Positions 12,931 to 26,300 of a stretch of DNA of 64,000 nucleotides are shown here, piece after piece; position 1 is the first letter of the stretch; every line of letters begins with the position of its first letter. Source of the DNA: Strongyloides papillosus (lineage: Eukaryota; Nematoda; Chromadorea; Rhabditida; Strongyloididae); NCBI GenBank assembly GCA_005656395.1, contig SRSI01000078.1, positions 186,001 to 250,000 of the forward strand. The letters are read 5' to 3'. The notes below the pieces were generated by a model, which was given only the letters and a program-made list of their open reading frames with translations, made no database searches and was not told the DNA's origin. The translations under genes were made by a program, and so were the position numbers.

Positions 12931-14206
12931 ATAAAAAATTAAAAAATATAAAATTTAATGTTATAGAGAATTGAATAGCTTAAAATTGATATTTTAAAAA
13001 TGATAGTGATTATAATTTCAATTTATGTTCTTTAAATATAAAATAGATATTATTTACACAAAATATAAACAATTTGTTAATTCTATGAACTTTATTTAAC
13101 CTGGGGTTTATTTTTTCTATCATTACTGTAATTGTAACATCAGACCCTTTGTACAATCATGAAGGTTGGTCTTATAGATTATACTTCTAATGCCTCTTTT
13201 TTTATAATTTACGTAACAATTTTTGAGTTATTTTAATTTTTTTTCCACCTCCAAACATTGATAGAAGAAGTGGTATTAAAAATTGAATAGTAATCAGAAA
13301 AGTAAATATTACTAGATCACTAACAATTCGTTTAATGTTGTTTGTCAAGTTCGTGTGAGATAAATAAGGAAAATATAATTTTGGTGATCAACCTAATATT
13401 TTCTTAACATTAGTATATGTTTAATGTGCTGATCATGAAAGAATCTTTCATAAAGAAGTTTAACCTCAAACACATATCATCCTTAAATAAAACTTTTTTG
13501 ACTTTCCATAAAGTTTCATGATATTTACTTTGTTTATACCTTTATTTTAAAGTAACTTTTTAAGTAAGTGAATGATTTTTTACGTTATTTTAACAAAAGT
13601 TATATTTAACAATAAATCTATTTATATGTATAATTAAATAAACATTTTAAAAATATTTTATGATTCATAAAATTTCACAAATATCAAATATATTATTTTT
13701 TTTATTTCCCCTATCAAAAAATTTATACAAATCTCTTTTAAAATGTAAAAATAAAACTATAAAAAAAAACTCGTCACATAAATCATTTGAAAATTTTGAA
13801 ATGTCTTATTCCTTTATTTGGAAAATGTTATCATTAAAGTAACAGTACTAAGAATGAAAAAAGTGAATAACACATATATTATATGAAGTAAAACACGGTA
13901 TAAATAAACAATTTTTTATCACAAGAAAATTTATAAAAATAAAACTTTCAATTCTCAAGTTCAATTCAATTGACTTAGAAAGTACGGATTATTGATAAAA
14001 AAATATTTTACTTTCTATTATCAATTTGATTGATGGTAAAAATATGTTAAAAAAAGATAAATAATGAGTAGTAAAATATATGTATATTTAACTACTTATT
14101 TTAACATATGAAAAAAATTACTTCTTTCTTTAAGGTTGAAGTAAATACAATAGATTATATAATTTTGGTATTTTTTTAATTATTTTTTAACTCAAAATAA
14201 ATATTT
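12931..14206. other. Intergenic region between two minus-strand genes
   Basis: No gene is supported. A slightly GC-richer patch at about 13100-13190 may belong to the promoter of the downstream minus-strand gene. The open frame 13660-13842 on the plus strand is Lys/Ser/Ile-rich chance sequence. Confidence 0.4.
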
Positions 14207-17200
14207 TTAATGTTTTGACTGTCTTGGCTTAATCATTTCACTTCTCATCCAACATTCTTCCTCAGAGTAGTGTTCAACAAAGTTATTCAAAAAATTTTTG
14301 TAGTCTTCAGATGTTTCAAATGAATAATCCCACATTTTAAGCTTTCTGATACTTTCAAGAATTGTAAATTGTTTGAAGCATTTTACAAAATTAATATAAT
14401 TTATACCATTATACTCCATATCACTCAATTTCTCAACAGTTCCATTGAAAATAAATGTTAAATCTTGTAATATTATACCAATATATGGTACACATGGTGG
14501 TTTACATTGTGAAAATAATTGTCTATAATTTTTGAATGAATAACTTGATGACATTATCAATTTATGTTCCTTCATACCATCATTAATTGCCTTATTCCAC
14601 GATAATCGATTAACAGGTCCAGAATCTAATGCAGCAATAATGGCAAGATACGAATTAAGATCACCAAATTGTCTTAAATATTTTGATATCTTCAGAAATT
14701 TATTGAAAACTTTCTCTCTTGTCTTCTGCTCATTAGACATCAATATTAATGATCTACACCAATAACTTATAAAATTAAAGTTATTCGTTAATCTTCTCAA
14801 GTTCATTGAATGAGAATTACTTTGATCAATTGACCACCATAAGAGTTCTAATTCTTTAACATTGTGAAACAATTTACTACTGATAATGGTAATTTCTTGT
14901 GCTAATTTCATTGATCGTAAATTAAGAAATTCTTTAACTCTATAAATAAATATTTAATAAAATATTTTTTATAACACACCTTTGCCCATTTAACATACAA
15001 TGAACTTGTTTAGGTAAAATATTATTATTCTTTGACTTGTGAAATGTTGTAATATTTGTAAATATTATTTTGCGAAGAATCTTCAAAAATTGTACCTCAT
15101 AATTATTGTATAGTGTTATGTATAATTCTTTAATCAAACTTAATATTTCTTCACTCATTTCAGTTATTGATAAGTTTTGTATTATTCTTATTATTACTGA
15201 TATTGTTGAATGAGCATTACTATTTTGTTTTGTGTTATAATTATTATTCATGTATTGAAAACGATAGAGAAGATATCTTATTACGTCTAGTGATGAGATG
15301 AATGTTCTGTATGTTGTTAAGAATGCTTCTTTGTATAATAATGATGCATCATTTTGTGTTGCATAAACAATTAAAGCATTCTTCGGACCACCACGACATA
15401 TTTCTGAAGTATTTCCGGTGTCGTTGGTTTTTGTAAGAAATACCAAATAATCTTTGACATCATCTTGCTCGAATAATGATAAATCTTCTGGTAGCGATAA
15501 TATTCCATGATTAATCTCTCCAAATTCTTTGAATTTTTTCATATCACTGAGTTTTTTGTCAAACTCCTTATCCATTTCATTAAAATCAGACAGCTCGAGT
15601 AATTGATTTAAATTAATTTTATTATCATTCTCCTTACTTTCTTCAACTTTTAATGCACCTAAAAAGATCACAATTGTACTAAAAAATTTAAACTTACAGT
15701 TGTTTCTAAATTCAAATTGTAATTTTTTTCTAAATTGCTCCTCATGATTACTAAAATTAAAAATTGTTAGTACGAGTATGAAAATAAATAAAAAGAAAAC
15801 CTTACTTAATACTTTCATTAACAATAAGATAACTTGTCATAGTTAGTCCTTTTATATAGCTTCCATTATTATCATAATTTCCACACTCAAATTCTTTACT
15901 TTTATGTAATCCAAATCTATTTACGGTACCTAGGTTTATTAATGCTTCCGGATTTATATCACCAGTCCCCATTGTTGTGTTCTCCTCATAACAACCATCA
16001 CCTTCTTTTCTAATTAACTCATCACCATCATATATTTCTTTTTGTTGTCCTGATAACTGTTTTGTATCCAATTTATGAGCTGTTGCATTAAATTTTAATT
16101 TACCATTCGTCTTTTTTGTCTTCTCTACAACCCTTAAAATATTATTCATTTTTTATTAATTTATAAACTTGATTTACTTACTGTAAAGTGGCACTTGAAT
16201 GGTCTACTTTTTTTATTTTTTGCAATTCATTACTTTGTTCCTCCCCGTTATCACTTAAATTTTTTGACTCATCAGTAATTGGGTTATCATCTAACCTCCC
16301 TAGTGAATTGGGAGATAAAAATTTACTGTCATCAATCCCATTAAACAAAAGTACTTTTTTATCATTAAAAAACGAATTTCCACTATCTTTAAATGTTGAT
16401 CTTTTACCAAAAGTAGGCTTTTTGAATGTTTCAAAAAACTCCTCATCTGAATCTTCGTGATGTGATCTATTAACATCAAAAAAATTCCTACGTATATTAT
16501 TTTGACCATTTCCGAATGTTCTAACTGTTACATTTTTTGATGTTCTTGAACTATTAACAATTCTTGTTTTAGTTGATCTTATCTCTCTACCATCTGGAGT
16601 TTTAGTTATTTCCTCCTCAGTTGTTCTACTTCCATGTTGTTCTTTACGTGTCTCACTTTCTTCTTCACACTTTTCTTCCTCATACCCATCATCATCACTC
16701 TCTCCCTCAACAATTTGAAAATTTGGTTTAAATACCTCAACCTGACGATTCATTAAATTTTTCATCAATGAACAAAATTCATCACTATTAGATGTTTTTT
16801 CTAACATTGGTAATGAATATACAATCATATCACTAATAACACCTCCACCATAACATTTCTCTTCCTCTTCCTTATCATCAACAGAAACTTCCCATGAATT
16901 GACAGTTACATATTTTTGAATATCAAATAACAATTTTTTTCCAATACTTATATCATCATCAGAAATTATAAATGAATCATCACAACAAATTTTAATAGAT
17001 AAACTATCCCACCATTTGATAAGGTCACCTAACAATTTTGAGTATTTTTCTTTTTCATTTTCGTTATCAAAATTGATATTTATTAGACATGAAATTGTTT
17101 CATTAAATATATTATTTATAGTATCAAATTTTTTTGAATCTATTGCTTTTAGTAGTTTAGTGATAGATTCAATAACAATATACGAAATTCCATCAGTCAT
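14207..17200 (-). CDS. C3G/RAPGEF1-like Rap/Ras guanine-nucleotide exchange factor
   Basis: Activates small GTPases of the Rap/Ras group by GDP release at membranes. Exons on the minus strand: 17200-16182, 16132-15806, 15750-15698, 15658-14980 and 14939-14207, giving 936 aa; introns are 49, 55, 39 and 40 nt. The N-terminal half is Asp/Glu/Ser/Lys-rich. A RasGEF N-terminal (REM) module begins near 556 (RGGPKNALIVYAT). The CDC25 catalytic domain spans about 700-925, with diagnostic LNSYLAIIAALDSGPVNRL, CVPYIGIILQDLTFI and a final IKPR, closest in my memory to C3G rather than SOS, RasGRP or Epac; there is no C1, cNMP or PDZ domain. The proline-rich Crk-binding motifs of vertebrate C3G are not visible. 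The ATG follows a TTATTATAG acceptor directly (exon from 17201), so this is either a spliced-leader site or an upstream exon has been missed. Confidence 0.85.
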
Positions 17201-17203
17201 CCT

Positions 17204-19545
17204 ATAATAAAAAGAAATTGTAAAAAAGTAATATTTTTTGTAGAAGATTTTGACAATAAATTTTTATTAAAAGTTAGTAATTAATATAAACAAACATGAT
17301 TATTTAATAATTACTTAAACTTTTTAATAATTATCTCAGTAATTATCCTAACATCTGTAATAAAGCGTTACTATTCATTCTTATTTGCTCACTCTTACTT
17401 GCCCTAAACAAAAATGATAAAAATGCTTAACTATTAATAAAAAAAAGAAAGAATTTTCCATATTTACAAAAATGTCAAAAATATTAAACATAAGAATGGT
17501 ACATTTGCACTTGATTACTCTTAAAGCTGAATAAAGTTTATTTTATAAAATTTCATTATAATAAATAATTTCCTATAAATTGAATGATAAAATTTTACAA
17601 AATTAACAGTTTCCTTTCATCGTAGTTATAACGAAAAAAAGAAGTTGTGAATAGATTAGAAATCAAGTAAATACAAAAATTTTTATAAAACAATTTAATT
17701 TTATTTAAAAGTTTGTAATTTTTCCAAATAATATATAGCTTATTATATAATTTTATATCTCTTTTTTACAAAATTTTCAATACTAGAATTTTAAGTAAAA
17801 AGTCTTTCAACGTAGATGACAAACTCTCAATAAGAATGAAGTATAATGATAATAAAAGATGCAAATAAAAGTTTAGATAGAAGCTTCTAGTAAGCTTGTA
17901 CCACAAAAATTGAATAAGATGATTTTTTTTTCTCAAGTCTTAATGTAAAATATAGATATATAAATATATATGTGTATACATTTACATACAAATGTGTCAC
18001 ATCATTTTGTAAAATAAAAGGTTAACAATAGGAGTGTTACATTAAAAGTTATGAAATTTTGAAAAATAAAAAAATAATCCATCATATTAAACATCTTATA
18101 ATTAGAAAACTATCGTTAATTATCTTTTAGAATTATCTATATTTTAATTAATTAACAAACAAAACATTAATTTTTTTTTAAAAAAAGAACGGAATAAGCA
18201 TACTGTTGTAGTTTAAGCAACAATAATGATCAATTCTTATTTTCTTATCTAATAAAAATTATGATTATTTAAAGTATATAGATATTTAATAATTTAACCA
18301 CTATATTCTTGGTAGTAAATATAAGTTTTTTTAAGGAAAAGAATTATAAAAATGTATTTATAAATTAATATATATCATATGAAACATTAAAATAAATGAC
18401 TAATGAGTTATTAATAAAATATGTCTTTGAAGAGGACAAATAAAAAACTCCCAAATGACAATATAAATATATGTATATTCTTAATGTAATGTTATTATGA
18501 AGCAATTTATTTTATTTGAATATATTTTTCTCTTATACACTTAAATACTTTTCAACTAATAGTAATTTTTATTATCAAATAAAGGAGTGTAAAACATCTA
18601 CATAACATATATTTCACAACAATATTTATAAATATATTTGATACTACAAAAAAAAAGATAAAAAAAATAACTGTTTAGAAATTAAGATTTTTTTCCTAAA
18701 TATTTCTATAATGCCATTTTATTAAGATAATAAAATAATGTAAAGGAATTTGGAAGATTTTGGTTATTTATTATATAAGATTGATGAGATTAATCTCCTA
18801 TTTTCTAATAATACACATATATTCCTTCATTCGATAGAATCTTTTTTTCTTCAATTTTCAAATGAAAATTCTTATTTTAAAGTATAATGAAAGTGTGTAA
18901 TGAATTATAATGAATGAATATTATTTATCATTATTCTACAATAATAGAATTTTATTAAAAACAAAATCTTTAATCATCTTAAAAACCTATTTATTAATTT
19001 TTTTATCTTTCCCAATTGTATTATTTAATCTTCCTGGAGAAGAGGCTAGAGAAAGGTACATTTTGGGGATTCAGATTTGTATAATCTAATCATCTAAACG
19101 TATTAAGGAAAACAAAAAGTTTCCTATAATTTGTATCTTCCAATAATGGTAAAAGTATCATAATATTGTTATTTACATTTATTGAGTATTAATTCATAGT
19201 CACAGAACCAACACTTTTCCGTCATTTTTAATTTATTTCAAGTGCCTATCTCTAAATTAAGTAAAAAAAATTCTCAAATCCTGCAATTGTGATTACGTCA
19301 AGAAGTGTTTAAAAGATTTTCTTCTGAGATAAAAATATTATATCTAGCAGTTTAATTGAAATATTCCATATACACGCCTTGATAATACCTCATTTCTTGT
19401 AAATTTTCATGTAAAAAAATTACTTATACAAAATATTATCATTTATATTGCATATTTTATCATTCTTAAACTATATAAAGAAGATGATTTTAATTTTTTT
19501 GTAATTATTTTTTTACTAATAATAAAACATTAAATATATTTTTTA
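17204..19545. other. Divergent intergenic region
   Basis: About 2.3 kb separates the minus-strand exchange factor from the plus-strand membrane-protein gene. It contains only AT-rich sequence with scattered TA runs; I found no supportable coding, RNA or repeat feature. Promoters of both genes should lie here. Confidence 0.4.
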
Positions 19546-19558
19546 GATATGTTAAAGA

Positions 19559-20349
19559 ATGTTAGTTGATGAGAGAAGCTTCCAAAATATTTTTCTTCTA
19601 TTAGTCATTAGCATGGCTTTGTTTACTTTTATATTATGTATATTATTTGTTAAATTAATTATAAAATACAATAAAGTTAAATCTCACGATGTGACAGAAA
19701 ATGGAATATCAGTTACGAAAATATCCAAATATCCACCAGTAATATCATTCAATGTTCTTAAAACTCTAGATGATAACTCTTCTTATATTAATGAAATTGA
19801 TGGCGATAACAATTCATTGAAATCTATAGTTACAACATCTGTACAAAGAGATTCATTAGGTAATATTGTTGATATCATTAATATTCTAAAATTCATCTTA
19901 TTTTTTATATAGAACCTGGTGATTTACACTCGCAGAAGAGACAATCTGCTGAAAGTATGAAATTCTCTAAAACATCTGCACGTAGCTTTAGTGAAGTTTT
20001 TGAGGAACTTAGTGCTTTGAAACTTGATAGATTAGTGGATAAAGAGAATAAAACTAATACTGATAATAACCTTTTTAAGGAACCCATTTCAAGAACAACT
20101 CAAAGACCATCAATTATTAGTAATATTTCAATGGATATAGAAAATCTTAAGAATGGGAAGATTGTTAATGTAAGAGTTAACATATTTTAATAATAAAAAA
20201 TTTTTTTACAGAAAAAAATCGAAAAGCATAAACCTAGTCCAAAAGATAGGATATTAAAAAAAATTGATTCATCTGTAATAATGTTTAAAGGTGAACCAAT
20301 ATATAATATAACAAAAAATAGTGATAAACCTGGAGAATATAAACTTTGA
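19559..20349 (+). CDS. Small single-pass membrane protein, function unknown
   Basis: Three exons, 19559-19859, 19913-20169 and 20212-20349, with introns of 53 and 42 nt and intact phase, encode 231 aa. One hydrophobic segment at about 10-35 is followed by Lys residues (KLIIKYNKVK), suggesting a short N-terminal outside part and a hydrophilic 190-residue cytosolic tail by the positive-inside rule. The tail is Ser/Lys/Asp-rich with several basic clusters and no known domain. The mRNA 5' end is probably trans-spliced at the TATTTTTTAG ending at 19546: the frame immediately upstream of the start has a stop (TAA 19553), so no coding exon can precede it. An out-of-frame ATG at 19549 opens a 6-codon uORF overlapping the start. 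An AATAAA lies at 20391-20396, 42 nt past the stop. I do not recognise it. Confidence 0.7.
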
Positions 20350-23300
20350 GGATGTTTGAAGAAACAAAAAATTATAAACATAAGTTGCAAAATAAATTTA
20401 TCATTTAAAATTATAAATCTTTTGATGTTAATCATCATTTTGATTGATTCTTAAAAAATAGTATGCTATCAATCAACATTAAATATATTTATATATACAT
20501 AAATATCAATAGAAATATTGGTAATTAAACTTTTTTTAGTCCTCTTATTTGATTTATTTGTGTTTATCATTCAATAAAATAATAAATTTTTTCAATGATA
20601 ATTTTTTTACCGCCTTTTAACAGTAACATACCAAAAGAAGGGAAAATTTGAATGGTACTGTTTAATTATATCAGTTAAACAAACAATAAAAAATGAAATA
20701 AATGATATGAATTAATATTTTTTTCTAACGTGCAAAAGTAAACAAAGAAATGTATTGTTAGAGCTTGTCTTCATTCCATTACCTATCATTATTTCAATTT
20801 TATTGTTTAAAAACATAATTGACAAGATGAAAGAAAAAATATCTATTTTACATACTATTAATAGATGATATATATACAAAAGTGTACTTAAAAATAAGGT
20901 CTTTTAAAACAATTAGAAGATTTGAAAACTTTTATTCTTCTTCAACAACAATGGATATTTAAAAAGAAGTGTGTAGCTATTATCAATAATTTTATTTAAT
21001 AAACATATAGATGTAACGTATTATATTTAGCATTAATGTTTTTTTTTATTTTTACAGAACTACAAAAAGATTTTTTTATCATTATCCACCACATTTAAGA
21101 TTGCTTAATTTTGATAATTAAAAAAAATGCTATTGTGAGGAATGAAAACCTTCAAGTAATAACATTAATTTAAAAAATTTAAATGAGTTTTATTTCTTTT
21201 TTTATTATACAAGTTGACAAGTATGTTAAAAGAAATTTCTGAAAATAACTGAATTAAATAAACTTCTATTTTTAAATTACATAAATTATTTCTTAAAATT
21301 ATTTTTTTTATTTATTTAACTATAAACAAAGTAGTAAAACTTGCAAAAAAATTTTTTATTACACTCTTCTATATATTGAATTTGTATGGGTAGTAAAAAG
21401 TTATTCTTATCTATACTCCCGAATTTCATTAACATATTTATAAATCAAACATCTTAAAGATAAAAATGCTTTAATATTCCAATTAAAAAATTTAAAATTA
21501 TTATTAATGAATTTTTAAAAAAATCATAATATAATAGGATAATACTTTATTATTTACAATAAATTTTTTAATTATTTATGCTCATATATTTTAATATCAT
21601 TATATCAAAAAAATGAAACTTAACCTTTTTTTATTTTATAATTGGTCAATTAATCTTCGAATTTTAATATATTTTATAGTAGTAATATTTAACAGATTTT
21701 TTTATATCATAAAATTTATGTTAAGTGGTACTTATGTATACTTATAGATTACATCATTAAGCTAAAAATTAAACATTTGTTTTATATAATAATCATTATA
21801 ACCGTTAATAACATCTCATTTAACGAGCTTATTTATTACTCATATTCCAATAGATTATAATTTAAGACTTTTTAAAATAATCTCTTTTGATTAAAGTTAA
21901 TATTTGTAATCCTCTTACCTTGATAAGAACATTTAAAAATAATTAATGTCTTACTCCTTTTATTTATTATTATCAGGTTAAAATATTTGTACTTAAATAA
22001 AATTTTTTAACTATTTTCTCATAATAAATACTAATAATCATTGACAATTTATTATCCTCATTAAACATAATATAATGTATAAATGAATAAATAAAATAAC
22101 TTTTCTTATCATATATTGGTGTCGGCAGTTACCTTCTAAATAAAAACTCAAATAAATTTAATTATCTTTAATGTTTACCATCTTTGTTAAGATAATTAGT
22201 AATAAAAAAAGATTAACTGTATCTTAAAATATGTGTACATTAATAAATTTTTATTATACTAATAAAAATAATTACTTTATAAAATTTTTGTTTTTATTAC
22301 CTTTATTATATTACCTGAATTTTTGATATCATATTACTGGATCATTTCTTTTTTAAAAAGCTCCTAGATATCTATTACAAACTTTACTTACTTACTTTTT
22401 TCCAAATAATATATAACAAATTTTATCATTGAAAAATCAAATAGTTTAAATTCTTTTTATAGTATTTGATATTTTATCATTGTTTTTATTACGTTTAAAT
22501 GTTATTCTCCTATTATTTATTAAATTAATGTCAAATGACATACTCTTTAATAAAATGGATATAAAATAATATTTAAAAATATATCTTATTACATTAACAT
22601 TTTTTTTTATTATTTTAATTTTTATGTATCCCATAAATTTAAAACATCCAGTTAAACCTTCTTTTTAAAAACAAGGTTTGATAGTTTTATATCCCATAAA
22701 ATTTGTCTGTTATAATTTTTTTGTCTCCCTCTGTTATTATAATATTTTTATATGTATAATTTGGTTTAAAAAAAGAATTACTCCTCAATTATCATGGAAA
22801 AGTGATAAAAATTGAAATGTAGTTAAAGAAAACTTTTTTACACATGAATTTCTAAATGTTATACCTTTTATTAATGTGCCTTAAATATTCCTTTAAATAA
22901 AAAAGTTATAGATGTATCATATGATTAATTGAGTGCAATGAAAGCCATAAGAATAATATAACTTTAACACATGTTTTTTTGTTAAATTTTTTACTGTTTA
23001 TTTAAAACTTTTTTGTGTATTGGGATTTTGTTGATAAGAGAAATGTTAATAATATGAACTATTTAGAGGCAATAAAAATGATTGGATATTGTGAATAAAA
23101 AAATAACAAAATTTATGCTTTAATATTATTTCAAATCTTTTTTGTTAAAATATATATATTTATATTTTCACTCCCTGTTTTTAGTGATTTACTTTTTTTA
23201 TTTCTTCATCTATTTAACAGAACATTAATTTATACATCAAATTATTTATAAAATGATGAATTAAGAGATATACTTTATAAGTATTGTTACTAAATATGTT

Positions 23301-26300
23301 TATAAAATTGCGCAATTTATATAAGTTACGGTATTTTTTGATATAGATAAAAGGATGTATATACATTATTATGATTACAAATTATTTCTTTAATGTTTAC
23401 CGAAAGTGTTGATATTACATAATCATAGAGAATGTTAGTAACAATTTATGAATTTTTTTTAATTTATGTTTAATTAAATTACATTTTATATAGTCATTAG
23501 TTTAATATATATATAAGAATGGTTTATTTAAAGTACATTCATTAAAATAAATTTTTCATTTATTTTATGTTTTTAACTAATGATTTTTTATTTATTTTTT
23601 ATAAATATACTTTATTTTAATTGTTGTTTTGTTATATATTATATATATGTATGTTTTGTCGGTTCCCTCCGTCAAATTTATATGTGTATTTTGATGGAGA
23701 AGGACAAATAAAAAGTAGAGTAAGAAAAATTATAAGAATACTTTTAAAATGATTGTATTTTACAAAGTATAATTTGTAATCAAATATGGACAAATGAGTT
23801 TGAAGGATATGTTTCTTTTATAAAAGCCCCTGAAAGATTAGTAATTATTAGCACAGTATGATTAAAGTTAATTTGTATATATCGTCAATTGCCGTTAAGA
23901 TTATATTTATCCTATAATCTGTTTAATCAAGATTTACTACTTGATTAACAACCATTACTGGCTTATACTTGTTCTATCTCTATTCCTTTATAATTATGAC
24001 ATTTATTAATAATAATTAATGAAGGGAAAAGAAGGTAGCAATTAGTTATTGAAATCTGTTCATTAAGTGGATATTGTACAAAAGATTTTTTAATGATAGC
24101 GCGACCTTACACATATTTCTTAATTTAAGCCATTCTCACCTACCCTCTTAAGCTTATGATGCAATTGAATTGAAATGTAAACAGAAGTAGATGATTGAGA
24201 TTCAAAAAGAAAAGTGTTAAAATCCTTTTATTACATTGTTTAGTTTTCCACTCTATCTATATACAAAGTAACAATCTTTTGTTTATCTCTTCACTATAAC
24301 AAACACTTTTACTATATATGTTTGTTAAAGTGGCATAATAAGTGAAAGCAATTAAGGAATTGGATATTGAAACTGATTGAGTTATTTTAAACCCTCTTAA
24401 GTATCATTCAAATTCTTTTTATAAAGCTATAATTGAGAAAAATGATTGTAATAATAACAAATTTGAAGTATCTGTAATTTATCTTTTTGAATGTTAAATG
24501 AGAAATAAAATTAGTAATAAAAATAAGTAATACTTATTTTATTTTTTTTACATTACATCTTTTATCAATCTTTTTTATCAAAAAGGTAAACTTTTAAAAC
24601 TGTTATTTCATAATCAAATCATACCTAATAAATTTTATTCAATTATCTGTGAAAAACACTATTCTTTCTTAGTTTAATGAGATAAAAAATGTTTTAAGAA
24701 GCTAGTTGTTTACTATATATTTACATAGTAAAAACTACAAATATTTTATTTATCACAGTGGAGATTAAAAGTACCATCTTTTTAATGAGTAATTGTAATA
24801 AATTTTTATTTCTATATAGAACCCATTAAAAATAAGTAATATAAATATTCAAAAAGATGTACAATAAAAAAAATGTTGAAAATGAAAGGGAGAGAGAGAA
24901 AGTTAAATGCCATTAATTTAACTTTGCAATTTATGAGGCTTTTAAATATGATTTTTTAATTCTATCAAGACTCATAAATTAAAGCGATACTTTTCTAATA
25001 AACTGTTTTCTTTTCGTTAAATATCAAATAATTAAAATATATATTTCTTTTGTAAAATACCGCGATATCATTGTTATCCACATTTGATGTCACTTTAAAT
25101 TTTAATCACACAAAAAACAGCTGTATTATCTAGTTTATTAATAATAAATGTCCAAAATTTAAACAAATGAATGACTTTATTTTTAATTATTATTTAAAAT
25201 CTATAACATATATTTATTTTTTGATATATTATATTAATATAATATATATTAATGTATTATTAAGATTAATTTATAAAAATATAATATTAGTCAAGGTATT
25301 GTCTTATAATTTATTAGACATAAAGAATATATGTAAAAAATTTTTTGTTATTTATTTAATGGAAGTAATGGTTAATTGTAATTATATACCAATTTGTATT
25401 TTTCATTTTTTAAAATAACAGAAAAATGCTTTAATGAAATATTAAAAAACGTTATTAGAATAAAGAAATTATTATGATAGATGAAAAGAAAATTTTTTCT
25501 AATATTAAAATGATAAACTATTTGATTTTTAAAAGAGCAAATTTGATTTATAAATATTAACAACTATTTTACAAGTCATTATGAAATTTTATTACTTTTA
25601 TACTTTCATTAAACAATCGTTGTTATCATTTTTTATGAGTATAATATATCTATTCATAAAAATTATATGCATAGTCTAAAAAATTGTTATCAGAATGTTA
25701 ATCACTTAGGATGATTTTTAAAGTTTTAGATAATTTTCTTAAATAAGCTAATAATGGATGATAAGTAATTTATCACTCTTTTAATTACCTCTTTTTTGAT
25801 CTTGTGAGTTTTAATAAGATAAATTAAGGAGAAGCAATCAGTAGATGCAATAAATGTCAACAGATGCTTGACAACCGGTTTGATTGCCAGATATACATTT
25901 AAATTTTTATAAATTATACAAATTACATTAAATTTTAAAGTTTTACGATTATTTATGTGTATTCTTTTTATAGAAGTAATTTCCGACAACTCTTTTATTG
26001 TAAATAACATAAAAAGGCATTTATACAGTTTTTATTTTAACATATTATTACTTTTTATTATTATATTATTTCACTCTTTTTTACCCCTTAATTGAATACT
26101 TACTTTTTAAGTAGTTTTAACACTTTTAGATATGATGATGATTGTTGATGAGTTTTAGATACCCTAAATAATAAAACAAACAATTCTTTTCATGTAACCT
26201 ATCTATTTGTTGTCAAAATATGAAGCACGTGCTTTGTTTTCTGCCATAACAATGACAGATTGTAGAAAATCTCACAGCTTGATATTAAGTCAAGTTAAGT

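Noticed and set aside
16188..16460. Plus-strand open frame opposite the exchange factor
   Set aside because: Shadow of the Ser/Asp-rich minus-strand coding exon.
25167..26010. Open frames on both strands at 25.2-26.0 kb
   Set aside because: Composed of Ile, Asn, Tyr and Lys with no hydrophobic pattern typical of real membrane proteins, and no convincing junctions.
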